Counted from the first letter of the stretch, positions 48,255 to 57,089 are shown. The stretch is DNA of 64,000 bases from Williamsia muralis (GCF_002735905.1 NZ_PEBD01000004.1:930001-994000); one strand, 5' to 3'. Numbers and translations are program-made. Notes: generated by a model from the sequence alone, not told the origin.

Positions 48255-48941
48255 ATGCGCATACTGGTTGTGGACGACGATCGTGCCGTTCGCGAGTCTC
48301 TGCGCCGGTCCCTGACGTTCAACGGGTACACGGTGCTCACGGCGGGGGATGGCGTCGAAGCCCTCGAAAAGATCAATTCCGACCGTCCCGAGGCGGTGGT
48401 GCTGGACGTCATGATGCCGCGCCTCGACGGGCTCGAGGTGTGCCGTCGTCTCCGCAGCACCGGTGACGATCTCCCCATCCTGGTCCTCACCGCTCGCGAC
48501 TCGGTGTCCGAACGGGTCGCCGGACTCGATGCTGGCGCTGATGACTACCTGCCCAAACCGTTTGCGCTCGAAGAGCTGCTCGCGCGCCTGCGGGCCCTGA
48601 TGCGCCGCGCGACAGCCGAACCGCTAACGGACTCGGAGGCGATGACGTTCGAGGACCTCACGATGGATCCGGTCACGCGCGATGTCACCAGAGGCGAGCG
48701 CTCGATCAGCCTGACCCGCACCGAGTTCGCCCTGCTGGAGATGCTGATGGCCAATCCGCGCCGCGTGCTCACCCGCAGCCGCATTCTCGAGGAGGTCTGG
48801 GGTTACGACTTCCCGACGTCGGGCAATGCACTCGAGGTCTACGTGGGATACCTCCGGCGCAAGACCGAGGCCGAAGGCGAGTCGCGCCTCATCCACACCG
48901 TGCGGGGCGTGGGATACGTCCTGCGGGAGACCCCTCCGTAA
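48255..48941 (+). CDS. mprA: Envelope-stress response regulator MprA
   Basis: This 228-residue OmpR-family regulator has a receiver domain with acidic pocket VVDDDR, phospho-acceptor Asp51 ([11 protein letters not shown]), the Thr in VLTARDS and the Lys in LPKPF. The C-terminal winged helix shows [36 protein letters not shown]. It is followed 3 bp later by its kinase gene and then pepD, exactly the mycobacterial mprA-mprB-pepD order. A TCTCAG half-site lies just upstream (48227-48232). Confidence 0.94.
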   Translation: MRILVVDDDRAVRESLRRSLTFNGYTVLTAGDGVEALEKINSDRPEAVVLDVMMPRLDGLEVCRRLRSTGDDLPILVLTARDSVSERVAGLDAGADDYLPKPFALEELLARLRALMRRATAEPLTDSEAMTFEDLTMDPVTRDVTRGERSISLTRTEFALLEMLMANPRRVLTRSRILEEVWGYDFPTSGNALEVYVGYLRRKTEAEGESRLIHTVRGVGYVLRETPP

Positions 48942-48944
48942 ATC

Positions 48945-50459
48945 GTGAGCTTCTATCACCGTCACCCGCCGGTCCCCGGCGAAGCCCCGCCGGTCGGCGT
49001 GGTGACCGCTCAGCGGCCCACACAGATGGCTTCGGCCCCGGATCTTCCCCGGCAGATGCGCAAGCCGACACCGCTGACCCGGACCATCTCGCTGCGTTGG
49101 CGCATCACGATCCTGTCCGCCACGGTGGTGGGTATCGCGGTTGCCGTGATGGCTGCAGCAGCTTTTGCGGTCGTCTACCGGGCGATGTACGCCGACGTCG
49201 ATTCGCAGCTCACCAACCGGGCCAACGGGATGACCGAACTGGCTCGGATCGGGGTTCTCGACGACTCGCCCGAATCGCTGGTTGCCGGCACGGTGTTCTC
49301 CACGGACATGTCGGTGGCACTGGTGATGCCCGGGGGCCGTGGTTTTCAGATCGGCGGCGTTCCCTACGGCGAGTCCGAACGTGACGTGGTGGACGGGAAA
49401 GCGGAGTCGTCGCTGCGGACCGCGAAGAACCAGCGGGTGCTGGCCCGCAAGCTCAACGACGGCAATACCCTGATCATCTCGCAGAGCCTTCGCGACACAG
49501 ACGACGTGCTGCACCGATTGGCCTGGGTGCTGGGGGTGATCGGTGGCTGCGGGATCATCCTGGCCGCAGTCGCCGGAACGACCGTGGCGCGTGCCGGACT
49601 GCGGCCGGTCGCGCGGTTGACCCGGGCCGCCGAGCGAGTGGCGCGCACCGACGACCTCACGCCCATCCCGGTCATCGGCAACGACGAATTGGCCAGGCTC
49701 ACCGAGAGTTTCAACCTGATGCTGCGGGCACTTGCCGAGTCGCGAGACCGGCAGAGCCGGCTCGTCGCGGACGCCGGTCACGAATTGCGCACGCCGCTGA
49801 CGTCGTTGCGCACGAATCTGGAGTTGATGATCGCGTCGAGCCAGCCGGGTGCGCGGGCGGTGCCCGAATCGGACATGGCGGAGCTGCGAACGGACGTGAT
49901 GGCGCAAATCGAAGAACTCTCCACGCTCGTGGGCGATCTCGTGGATCTCGCGCGTGAGGATGCGCCCGAGGTGGTACACGAAGAGGTCGACCTCTCCGAG
50001 GTGGTGGACCGCTCTCTCGAGCGTGTCCGCCGCCGACGCAGCGACGTCGACTTCGAAGTGCATGTGACGCCCTGGTTTGTCTTCGGTGAGAGTGCCGGGT
50101 TGTCGCGGGCCGTGCTCAATGTGCTCGACAACGCGGCGAAGTGGAGTCCGCCCGGCCGGCCCGTGGAGGTACGGCTGGCTCAGATCGAGCCTGATCGCGC
50201 GATTCTGACCGTTGCCGACGCCGGCCCCGGTATCCCTCCCGAAGACCGGCAACTGGTCTTCGAGAGGTTCTACCGGTCCACCGCCTCCCGATCCATGCCC
50301 GGCTCGGGGCTGGGGCTGGCGATAGTCCGCCAGGTCGTGGACCGCCACGGCGGCACGGTGACCGCCGGTCAGTCCGAACTCGGAGGCGCCCTGGTGACGA
50401 TCAGCCTTCCTGGAGCGCCGGTGCCGGCCGAGATCGCTCCCCAGGTGGTCCAGCAATAG
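48945..50459 (+). CDS. mprB: Envelope-stress sensor histidine kinase MprB
   Basis: It is 504 residues from GTG 48945. Layout: cytoplasmic head, transmembrane helix (ITILSATVVGIAVAVMAAAAFAVVY), extracellular sensor, second helix (LAWVLGVIGGCGIILAAVAG), HAMP, HisKA with DAGHELRTPLTSLRTNLELM (His279), and HATPase with LNVLDNAAKWSP (N-box), DAGPGIPPEDRQLVFERFYR and GSGLGLAIVRQVV. A start at a later ATG (49026) would still keep all domains. It pairs with MprA. Confidence 0.94.
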   Translation: MSFYHRHPPVPGEAPPVGVVTAQRPTQMASAPDLPRQMRKPTPLTRTISLRWRITILSATVVGIAVAVMAAAAFAVVYRAMYADVDSQLTNRANGMTELARIGVLDDSPESLVAGTVFSTDMSVALVMPGGRGFQIGGVPYGESERDVVDGKAESSLRTAKNQRVLARKLNDGNTLIISQSLRDTDDVLHRLAWVLGVIGGCGIILAAVAGTTVARAGLRPVARLTRAAERVARTDDLTPIPVIGNDELARLTESFNLMLRALAESRDRQSRLVADAGHELRTPLTSLRTNLELMIASSQPGARAVPESDMAELRTDVMAQIEELSTLVGDLVDLAREDAPEVVHEEVDLSEVVDRSLERVRRRRSDVDFEVHVTPWFVFGESAGLSRAVLNVLDNAAKWSPPGRPVEVRLAQIEPDRAILTVADAGPGIPPEDRQLVFERFYRSTASRSMPGSGLGLAIVRQVVDRHGGTVTAGQSELGGALVTISLPGAPVPAEIAPQVVQQ

Positions 50460-50583
50460 GTTCTGATCGAACGGCGTCGAGCGTTCGGCGGTCGTTCGAA
50501 GGTCTGACTTCTCTGTCCGTCGATCGGCGGCTTTGTTTGACGAAGTCCCTGCGGGGAACAATGAAGGGGAAACAAACAGCACT

Positions 50584-50601
50584 GTCTCAGCCCCGTCTCA
50601 G
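50584..50601. promoter_or_regulatory. Direct repeat GTCTCAG, putative MprA box before pepD
   Basis: Two GTCTCAG copies (50584-50590 and 50595-50601) are spaced 11 bp apart, one helical turn, ~60 bp before the pepD start. Tandem TCTCAG-like repeats are the form reported for mycobacterial MprA sites, and pepD is a known MprA target there. Confidence 0.5.
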
Positions 50602-50660
50602 GCCGACACAGCAAGGTATTCCTCAGTGCCGGTAAATGTTGCGGCATCGGGGAGCGCAGG

Positions 50661-52310
50661 GTGCGCCTGGCAGAAAGCAAAATCGACATGGTCGGCAGCA
50701 ACGATGACGAGCGCGGGACGAACCGCGACACCAGTTCCTTTCCGGGAGAGGGCATCTCGCAATCACCGGGACAATCGCATCCCAGCGGGCCCGCTGATCG
50801 GCCGGACGGGCCGAGCAACGCCGGACCGCAGGACAACCCCTATGGGCGAACCTCGGCGTTCGAGCCCAGGCAGCAGAACTCCTCGGGTGAGCAGACGGCA
50901 CAATTCGGCAATTCCGGCATGAACGGGCCTTCCGGACCTTCCGGATCTTCCGGACATTCCGGCCCCTTCGGGCAGTCTTCGGAGGGCGCTTCGGCAAGTC
51001 GTGGCCCGGGTGGTTACGGCTATGGCGCTCAACCTGATCCGTATGCTCCATCCGGGCAATTCGCGCAGCCGAACCCGTATGGGCCCTACGCCCACGGCGG
51101 GGGGACGGGTACCAACCCCACCAGTCAGATCCCGGCCCCCGGGGCCGGCCAGAACCCGTACGGGAGCTCGCCACAGCAGTTCGGCTCCCCGCCGCCCGCA
51201 CGTAACGGGCGTTCGGGCGGTGCCAAAGCCGGATTGGCGGCTGCCGCAATCGCTTTGGTGCTCGTCGGCGGCGGAATCGGAGGAGTTGTCGGCGCCAATG
51301 TGGCCGACGATTCATCCGGTTCGAGATCAACCAGCGAGAGTGTGCTCGGTGGCGACCGCGACAACAGCCAACCGGTCCAGGCGCCCGCCGGCTCGACGCA
51401 GGAAGTCGCGGAGAAGGTCACCCCGTCGGTCGTGTCGATCGAGGTGGAGGGCAGCCAGGCGTCCGGGTCCGGCTCCGGCATCGTGCTCACCGCGGACGGC
51501 ACCATCATGACGAACAACCACGTCGTCGCCGGTGCGGGCAACAATCCGGACCTCACGGTCACCTTCAGTGACGGCACCACGGCAGCCGCGCAGATCGTGG
51601 GCGCCGACCCGATCTCCGACATCGCCGTCATCAAGGTCGACAAGTCCGGCCTCACCCCGATCGCCGTCGGTCGCTCCGACAATCTTGTGGTCGGCCAAGA
51701 GGTCATCGCGATCGGGTCGCCGCTGGGGCTGAACGGCACGGTGACCACGGGAATCATCAGCGCGCTCAACCGTCCGGTGTCCACGCAGGGTGAGCAGGGT
51801 GGACAGGCGTCGGTGATGGATGCCATCCAGACCGACGCGGCGATCAATCCGGGCAACTCCGGTGGCGCACTGGTCAACGCCAACGGCGCCCTCATCGGCG
51901 TCAACAGCGCGATCGCCAGCCTCTCCCAGGGAGAGACCGGCGGAAGCATCGGCCTTGGATTCGCCATCCCGGTCGACCAGGCGATGCGCATCGCCGACGA
52001 ACTCGAGAAGACCGGTAAGGCAACACAGGCGGGGCTCGGCGTCACAGTGCGGTCGGGGGCGCCGTCAGCTGACAGCCCCGGCGCGCTGATCAACGAGGTG
52101 ACGGCGGGCGGAGCCGCCGCAAAGGCAGGCATCCCGAGTGGTGCACTGGTCACCAAGGTCGACGATCGTGTGATCGCCTCCGGAGACGCGCTGATCGCGG
52201 CGGTGCGGTCGCACGCTCCCGGCGACCAGGTGACCATCACGTACGTCACCAACGGACAGACAAAGACCGCGCAGGTCACCCTCGACACCCTGAACACCGG
52301 AGGACGCTAG
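50661..52310 (+). CDS. pepD: HtrA-like serine protease PepD with low-complexity cytoplasmic head
   Basis: It is 549 residues from GTG 50661 (GGAG 6 bp upstream); ATG 50688 is an alternative. The first ~180 residues are Gly/Pro/Ser/Gln-rich and cytoplasmic, followed by one membrane helix (AAAAIALVLVGGGIGGVVGA). The trypsin-like protease has His287 (MTNNHVVAG), Asp320 (ISDIAVIKVD) and Ser400 (NPGNSGGALVN), and a PDZ domain ends the protein. The head contains E-Q-T-A-Q-F, a kinase-site-like motif also seen in the DUF5336 protein. It works downstream of MprAB in envelope protein quality control. Confidence 0.93.
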   Translation: MRLAESKIDMVGSNDDERGTNRDTSSFPGEGISQSPGQSHPSGPADRPDGPSNAGPQDNPYGRTSAFEPRQQNSSGEQTAQFGNSGMNGPSGPSGSSGHSGPFGQSSEGASASRGPGGYGYGAQPDPYAPSGQFAQPNPYGPYAHGGGTGTNPTSQIPAPGAGQNPYGSSPQQFGSPPPARNGRSGGAKAGLAAAAIALVLVGGGIGGVVGANVADDSSGSRSTSESVLGGDRDNSQPVQAPAGSTQEVAEKVTPSVVSIEVEGSQASGSGSGIVLTADGTIMTNNHVVAGAGNNPDLTVTFSDGTTAAAQIVGADPISDIAVIKVDKSGLTPIAVGRSDNLVVGQEVIAIGSPLGLNGTVTTGIISALNRPVSTQGEQGGQASVMDAIQTDAAINPGNSGGALVNANGALIGVNSAIASLSQGETGGSIGLGFAIPVDQAMRIADELEKTGKATQAGLGVTVRSGAPSADSPGALINEVTAGGAAAKAGIPSGALVTKVDDRVIASGDALIAAVRSHAPGDQVTITYVTNGQTKTAQVTLDTLNTGGR

Positions 52311-52313
52311 ACC

Positions 52314-53003
52314 GTGAAACACATCGACGATCACACTGGTACCCGACTGCGGGCAGTCATCCCCATCCCGACCGATAGAGTTCCTGACGGAGATGGTGCT
52401 ATCTCAGTCCTGGGTATCGGCGAGGCAGATGTCGTCGCCGCGGACGCCGCGGCGGAACAGCTCGCCGTCCGCACAGGGGAGATCGAAGCGGAAGGACAGC
52501 GCATGAGGTCACTGAACTTGGCTGAAGAGGATCTGGGTCGGGCCCTGGTGGTGATCGTCGATGACCGGGCCGCCCATGGTGAGGACCAGGCCTTGATCGG
52601 TCCGCTGGTGGGGGAGTTGCTCGAAGAAGCTGGTTTTCACGTCGACGCGGTGGTGGCGGTGGAATCCGACGAGGTGGAGATCCGCAACGCCCTCAACACC
52701 GCAGTCATCGGAGGGGTGGATCTGGTCATCTCTGTCGGAGGCGTGGGGGTCGGTGGTCGCGATGTGACTCCCGAGGCGACCGCGGATCTACTCGACCGTA
52801 AGCTGCCGGGTATCGAAGAGGCCTTGCGCAGTTCCGGATTGGCTGCCGGCGCAATGGATGCCGGGCTGTCACGCGGGCTTGCGGGCGTCTCGGGGCAAAC
52901 AATCGTCGTCAACTTGGCCAACTCACGGGCCGCCGTTCGTGACGGTATGGCCACCATCACGCCGATGGCGAAACACCTCATCTCGTCGATCAGCAACTTC
53001 TGA
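52314..53003 (+). CDS. moaB2: MoaB/MogA-like molybdopterin-binding protein MoaB2
   Basis: It is 229 residues from GTG 52314, 3 bp after pepD. The MoCF domain starts near residue 70 (GRALVVIVDDRAAHGEDQALIGPLVGELLEEAG), so either there is a ~65-residue extension or the ATG at 52503 (166 residues) is the true start. The molybdopterin-binding loop reads ISVGGVGVGGRDVTPEAT, where the family normally has GGTG. EIRNALNTAVIGGVDLVI and LSRGLAGVSGQTIVVNLANSRAAVRD are typical. Order matches Rv0983-Rv0984. Confidence 0.85.
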   Translation: MKHIDDHTGTRLRAVIPIPTDRVPDGDGAISVLGIGEADVVAADAAAEQLAVRTGEIEAEGQRMRSLNLAEEDLGRALVVIVDDRAAHGEDQALIGPLVGELLEEAGFHVDAVVAVESDEVEIRNALNTAVIGGVDLVISVGGVGVGGRDVTPEATADLLDRKLPGIEEALRSSGLAAGAMDAGLSRGLAGVSGQTIVVNLANSRAAVRDGMATITPMAKHLISSISNF

Positions 53004-53012
53004 TCGGTTCAG

Positions 53013-53198
53013 ATGAGCGACTCGACGGGCCGAAAGCGAAGCAAGACTCGTGCCGAATTAGAGAAGGTTTTCGGCGACGATTTGCCCTTGACCAGCAGTG
53101 ATGAGCGACCGATCGGTCGCAGTGATGAAGGTCACAGTAACGCCGATATGCGTGGAGACGAATGGTTTATCGAAAATCGTCCGCCACATCACGGCTGA
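53013..53198 (+). CDS. Small acidic conserved-looking protein ending in RPPHHG
   Basis: It is 61 residues from ATG 53013, 9 bp after moaB2 and probably co-transcribed. It starts MSDSTGRKRSKTRAELEKVF and ends DEWFIENRPPHHG. Similar small proteins with a terminal PPHHG occur in actinobacteria to my knowledge, but I cannot name the family or a function. There is no membrane segment or cysteine. Confidence 0.65.
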   Translation: MSDSTGRKRSKTRAELEKVFGDDLPLTSSDERPIGRSDEGHSNADMRGDEWFIENRPPHHG

Positions 53199-53582
53199 AT
53201 CGCGATTGGGTCACGGCCGGGTTCCTGGGCTTTTCCTGATAGTTCACTGAATTTGCTGCAAGATCAATAATTAATCATTCGCTTTCGCGAAGTTCCTTTT
53301 CAAGACACGACTGCTGCGAAGTGTTGCCCGCCCCTGTTCCCGGGGCTAACGTTCCGCTCGATACGGCCGGTACCAGTGCGGGGGTTGGGCGTATCCCGTG
53401 CGACGTCCCCAATGGCGACCGCGGTGTGGGCAAGGTGTTCGGCTGAGATTTACCTACTGGAAACTACTGGCATACAAGCCCGTTAACTGCCCCGGTAGAA
53501 GATTCCGCTGAACCTTTTGGTCACTTCGAGCTCACGATTTGGTTGAGCTTGGATTACACAGCAATCCTGTGAGAGGGAACGA
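53199..53582. other. 384-bp regulatory region before the first MspA porin gene
   Basis: AT-richer than its surroundings, especially 53240-53310 (ATCAATAATTAATCATTC). It contains TTTCGCGAA near 53284, a direct repeat CTACTGG-N3-CTACTGG (53454-53460 and 53464-53470) and a small hairpin GGATT-N7-AATCC (53551-53567) just before the GAGAGGGA ribosome site. No ORF of note. The length suggests a long leader or multi-factor promoter for an abundant porin. Confidence 0.5.
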
Positions 53583-54185
53583 ATGAGCAAGATCAACATG
53601 TTCGGTCTGCGCCGCGTTGTCGGCGTTGGTGCGATTACCGCGGTTGCCGCCCTTGGCCTGGCCAGCATGGGCGCAGGAAACGCCGCCGCAGGACCCCTGC
53701 CCAGCGGCAGCAAGGTGACCCAGGGTGTCGACGGCACCGTCGTCAAGATCAGCCGCACCGGCGAGGCCGCTTACCCGGTCCCGTCCTTGGCCAACAACGG
53801 CGCAGGCCGCGCCGCAGAGGTTTCCGGCCTCGTCACCGTCACCGCCGGTGGCGCCAGCGGTACCCTGACCACCGGCTACATCGTCGGCTGCCAGGTCGAC
53901 ATCACCGGTCTCGAAGGTGGCCTGAACGCCTCCATCGATTCTTCTTTGAGCCTGGGCCTCGACGGCTCGCTCTCGTTCCCGCTGGCACCCGGTGAAGCGG
54001 CTTTCGTCCCGCTCGGCACCAAGACCTTTGAGGGCGGCGTTGCAAGCGTCCAGTACAAGCGTCAGGGCATCGAGGTGCAGCAGTGCGGCGGATACGCCCA
54101 GGCTCGCGCCTTCACCACCGTGCAGACCGAGGGCAACTACGTCATCAAGTCGACCCTCTACGGCGCCCCGTTCAGCCTGAACTGA
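53583..54185 (+). CDS. MspA family outer-membrane porin, first of a tandem pair
   Basis: This is a 200-residue protein with a Sec signal peptide (basic MSKINMFGLRR, hydrophobic core, likely cut near NAAA-GP at residue 36). The mature part has the MspA pattern: GTVVKISRTGE, a beta-strand stretch ending GYIVGCQVDI, a Ser/Gly/Leu-rich segment (SLSLGLDGSLSFPLAPGEAAFVPL), then GYAQARAFTTVQTEGNYVIKSTLYGAPFSLN. Such proteins form oligomeric water-filled channels in the mycolate outer membrane. A second, diverged copy follows after 72 bp. Confidence 0.9.
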   Translation: MSKINMFGLRRVVGVGAITAVAALGLASMGAGNAAAGPLPSGSKVTQGVDGTVVKISRTGEAAYPVPSLANNGAGRAAEVSGLVTVTAGGASGTLTTGYIVGCQVDITGLEGGLNASIDSSLSLGLDGSLSFPLAPGEAAFVPLGTKTFEGGVASVQYKRQGIEVQQCGGYAQARAFTTVQTEGNYVIKSTLYGAPFSLN

Positions 54186-54189
54186 TCGT

Positions 54190-54227
54190 CGGCAGATAAA
54201 CCAACTAGTCTGAAATCTCATCTGCCG
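54190..54227 (+). promoter_or_regulatory. Intercistronic hairpin between the two porin genes
   Basis: CGGCAGAT and ATCTGCCG are exact 8-bp complements around a 22-nt loop. The hairpin starts 5 bp after the first porin's stop, with no clear T-tract, so it may act as a partial terminator or mRNA stabiliser that sets the ratio of the two porins. Confidence 0.5.
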
Positions 54228-54257
54228 CAAGCAGATTCATATTCCTGAAGGGGAATC

Positions 54258-54899
54258 ATGCGCAACAAACTCTCGCGTCGTCTCGCCGCGGTGGCCGGCA
54301 TCGCCGGTGTCTCGGCCATCGCACTGTCCTCCATGGGTGCCGGCGGCGCAGCTGCCGGTGCTCTTCCCGGTGGCGTCGCCACCCAGAAGTTGATCGACGG
54401 CTCCAACGTCACCGTCACGCTGAAGGACGAGTTCGTCAACATTCAGCCGTCGACCGTGGCGGTTCCGACCAGCCGCAACGTGTGGCTGTCGGGCAAGGTG
54501 CTCGTCACCGTCGACGGTGAAGCCGAAGGCGCCACCGTCGAAGCCGGTTACGTTGTCGGATGCCAGCTGACCTTCGGTGCCGGCGGCGAAGCCGGTATCG
54601 GGACCTCGCTGGATCTGTCCAGCCCCGGCTCGCCGTGGTCCACGCCTGAAGCTGCCATCGGCGGCGGCTTGACTCTCGGACCAGGTGAAGCCACCTACGT
54701 GCCGATCCTGTCGTCCGACGACGCCACCGACTTCAGCTTCGAGGGCAACGCAGGCGGCATCGCTTACAGCCAGGAAACCGTCAAGATCGACGGCTGCGCC
54801 GGATACGCCGAAGGACAGGCGTACGTCAAGGTCACCGTCGACACCCCGTCGGTCACCGGCATCGTCACCCTGTGGGGCTCCAAGTTCAGCCTCGGCTGA
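54258..54899 (+). CDS. MspA family outer-membrane porin, second of a tandem pair
   Basis: It is 213 residues with a Sec signal peptide (MRNKLSRRLA then a hydrophobic core, cut near residue 33). The mature domain shows DGSNVTVTLKDEFVNIQPST, GYVVGCQLTF, a central Gly-rich loop, LGPGEATYVPIL and the C-terminal KIDGCAGYAEGQAYVKVTVDTPSVTGIVTLWGSKFSLG. It shares architecture with the first porin but little direct identity, which resembles the NfpA/NfpB pair of Nocardia that assembles a mixed channel. A strong terminator follows. Confidence 0.9.
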   Translation: MRNKLSRRLAAVAGIAGVSAIALSSMGAGGAAAGALPGGVATQKLIDGSNVTVTLKDEFVNIQPSTVAVPTSRNVWLSGKVLVTVDGEAEGATVEAGYVVGCQLTFGAGGEAGIGTSLDLSSPGSPWSTPEAAIGGGLTLGPGEATYVPILSSDDATDFSFEGNAGGIAYSQETVKIDGCAGYAEGQAYVKVTVDTPSVTGIVTLWGSKFSLG

Positions 54900-54933
54900 T
54901 AGGCAGATCCCTGCTGCTTGACAACTGAACAAC

Positions 54934-54971
54934 CCGAAAGCCGGACCACCGCAAGGTGTTCCGGCTTTCGG
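54934..54971 (+). terminator. Terminator after the porin pair
   Basis: CCGAAAGCCGGA and TCCGGCTTTCGG form a 12-bp perfect outer stem with an inner CCACC/GGTG stem capped by GCAA. Confidence 0.82.
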
Positions 54972-55030
54972 CGTTACCGGGATGCTGAACGCCGGCGCTG
55001 GCCGGGAGGCGCCGAGGCCATGATCGGTAA

Positions 55031-55046
55031 TCGAATATGTGTTCGA
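55031..55046. promoter_or_regulatory. SOS (LexA) box upstream of the DUF222/HNH gene
   Basis: TCGAAT-ATGT-GTTCGA matches the mycobacterial/Gram-positive LexA box TCGAAC-N4-GTTCGA at 11 of 12 conserved positions. It lies 108 bp upstream of the start codon, in an AT-richer segment. Some 13E12-repeat (DUF222) genes in M. tuberculosis are LexA targets, which fits. Confidence 0.65.
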
Positions 55047-55154
55047 CAATCTGCGGATATTGGACTACAATCGGACGTAAGGAATCGTCCTGACAGCAGA
55101 GGCACCTCGCATCTGGTTGCCAGCGTTCGCTTTTCGGTTGACTGGGGGGTCATC

Positions 55155-56984
55155 ATGTCCGACGGTGCTGTCATCGATTCGCCTGCGGTGGGCGTGGTGT
55201 CGGGTCTGGAGTCGGCGATCGATCAGCTCGCCGAGGTGAATCTGACGGTACTTTCCGACGAGGAATGTGTACGTCTGGTCGACCGGTTGGAGGTCGCGTC
55301 GCAGCGGTTGCAGTCCGCAGGTTTGCCGGTGTTGCGGGAAGTGGTTGTGCGACGAGCGTATTCGAAAGTTGGATGCTCATCGCCGGCTGCGATGTTGACC
55401 GCGTTGGCGCGGCTGCGTCCGGGTGCTGCCCGAGCTCGGGTGGAAGCGATGGACGCGTTGACGCCGTCGGTGACTCCCAGCGGTGAAATGATAGATGCTC
55501 GATTCCCGAACACCGCAGAAGCGTTGCGTGAGGGTGTGATCGGACTTGATCACGCTGGGGTGGTGGCGAGGGTGATGGCAAAGATTCCGCACAAGGTCGA
55601 TGCGGAGAAGCGCACAAACACAGAGGTGGCGCTGGCTGATCTGTGCCGCAAGCACACGCCCGGACAAGTCGAGGCTATCGGTGAGCGAATCGTCGAATAC
55701 TTGGATCCCGACGGGACGTTGGCCGATGACACCGACAGGGCCCGGAAGCGTGGATTCAGTGTGGGGAAACCGGCCACGGATCTCATGTCGACTGTAGCGG
55801 GGCATCTGGACCCGGTGACCCGGGCCTCGCTGGATGTGATGCTCGCGGTGTGGGCCGCTCCGGGGATGAACAATCCTGATGATCCACTGTCGCCCTCAGG
55901 TGCGGCCGATGATCCGACGTTGGACAGAGACCTGCTGCAGGCCGCGGCAGACAACGACACCCGCAGTGCGGCGCAGCGTAATCACGATGCGGTGAAGTCG
56001 ATGCTGATGTACCTGCTCGAATCGGGGCAGCTGGGCAAGACGCATCACGGTTTGCCAGTGCAGGTCATCATCAACATGACCAAAGACCAGCTCGATCAGT
56101 ACGCGCTCGAGCAGGTGTCGCCAAAAGTCGTCGGCGGAGAGAGCTTTTCGAGATACGAGTTTGAACCCGGTAGAGCACCAGCGTCAGCAGCAGAATCAGG
56201 CCGCGAACCGAAGCCAGGCTGCACGCCAGAGCCAGACCGCGAGGTGGGGCAAGACCGTGAAGCAGAGGGCGTTCACCCGTACGCGGAGACGCACTGGGAG
56301 GATCCGAGCTGGTTGCCTTCGGTCATTGGTGGGCCGACGCGACCGTACGGGACGGGACTGGTCTACACGGCGACCGGTGCGGTGTTGCCGATCGCTGATG
56401 CGTTGAGGCTTGCAGTGCGTTCCGACAAGACGTTGGCCATTTTTGCGAACCATTCGAATGAGCCGTTGTTTCTGGGTCGAGCACGCCGGTTGGCCAGTGA
56501 GGCGCAACGTCTGGCGATGTTTGCCGCGCACCGAGGGTGTTCGCATCCGGGTTGTTCGAATCCGGCGTTGTGGGCCGAGGCTCACCATGTCCGTGAATGG
56601 GCGCAGGGCGGGCCCACCGACATCACTCACCTGGCTCCGGCATGCCCGCAACACCACCAACTCGTCGGACCGGGGGAGCATCAGTGGCAGACGGTGATGA
56701 TCACCGACGGCCCTGACGCAGGGCGGTGCGCCTGGATCCCACCGGCACTGCTGGATCCGGAGCGACAACCCCGGGTCAACCGTGCCCACCACCCGGACGA
56801 AGCCATCATCGAGGCCCGTCAGGGCATGATCGCGCGCCGCAAAGCCGAACTCGAACAACGCAATCGGGAACTAAGCCCACAGCCACCAGATTCACTACCG
56901 ACCAGGCCGTCGGAGAACAACACTCCGCCAGAAGCCCCGCCTCCTCCAGGTGCCCCTCAGACCGTGGATGTCCTCGTGGAATAG
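55155..56984 (+). CDS. DUF222 / HNH endonuclease protein (13E12-repeat type)
   Basis: It is 609 residues from ATG 55155; the open frame extends further up but crosses the SOS box. The N-terminal DUF222 region (about 15-330) includes RLVDRLEVASQRLQSAGLPVLREV and LRPGAARARVEAMDAL. A charged, variable linker follows (~335-400). The HNH nuclease (~460-500) reads HPGCSNPALWAEAHHVREWAQGG then HLAPACPQHH, with His477/His478 and paired Cys present. The Pro-rich tail is disordered. These genes are multicopy and mobile-like in actinobacteria; this copy is full length and apparently intact. Confidence 0.9.
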   Translation: MSDGAVIDSPAVGVVSGLESAIDQLAEVNLTVLSDEECVRLVDRLEVASQRLQSAGLPVLREVVVRRAYSKVGCSSPAAMLTALARLRPGAARARVEAMDALTPSVTPSGEMIDARFPNTAEALREGVIGLDHAGVVARVMAKIPHKVDAEKRTNTEVALADLCRKHTPGQVEAIGERIVEYLDPDGTLADDTDRARKRGFSVGKPATDLMSTVAGHLDPVTRASLDVMLAVWAAPGMNNPDDPLSPSGAADDPTLDRDLLQAAADNDTRSAAQRNHDAVKSMLMYLLESGQLGKTHHGLPVQVIINMTKDQLDQYALEQVSPKVVGGESFSRYEFEPGRAPASAAESGREPKPGCTPEPDREVGQDREAEGVHPYAETHWEDPSWLPSVIGGPTRPYGTGLVYTATGAVLPIADALRLAVRSDKTLAIFANHSNEPLFLGRARRLASEAQRLAMFAAHRGCSHPGCSNPALWAEAHHVREWAQGGPTDITHLAPACPQHHQLVGPGEHQWQTVMITDGPDAGRCAWIPPALLDPERQPRVNRAHHPDEAIIEARQGMIARRKAELEQRNRELSPQPPDSLPTRPSENNTPPEAPPPPGAPQTVDVLVE

Positions 56985-57063
56985 GGGCAGTGAAAACAGG
57001 AACAGCGGAACAGCAGGAACGGCGTGCCGTGATCCGAGATCGCTGGGCCCTTCGCCAGAAAGA

Positions 57064-57089
57064 ATCGCCCCGGCATGAGCCGGGGCGAT
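57064..57089. terminator. Bidirectional terminator between the HNH gene and mscL
   Basis: ATCGCCCCGGC and GCCGGGGCGAT are exact 11-bp complements around ATGA, between two convergent stop codons. Confidence 0.85.

Noticed and set aside
48624-50582. 652-codon minus-strand frame over mprB
   Set aside because: Antisense shadow; the plus strand encodes a complete histidine kinase.
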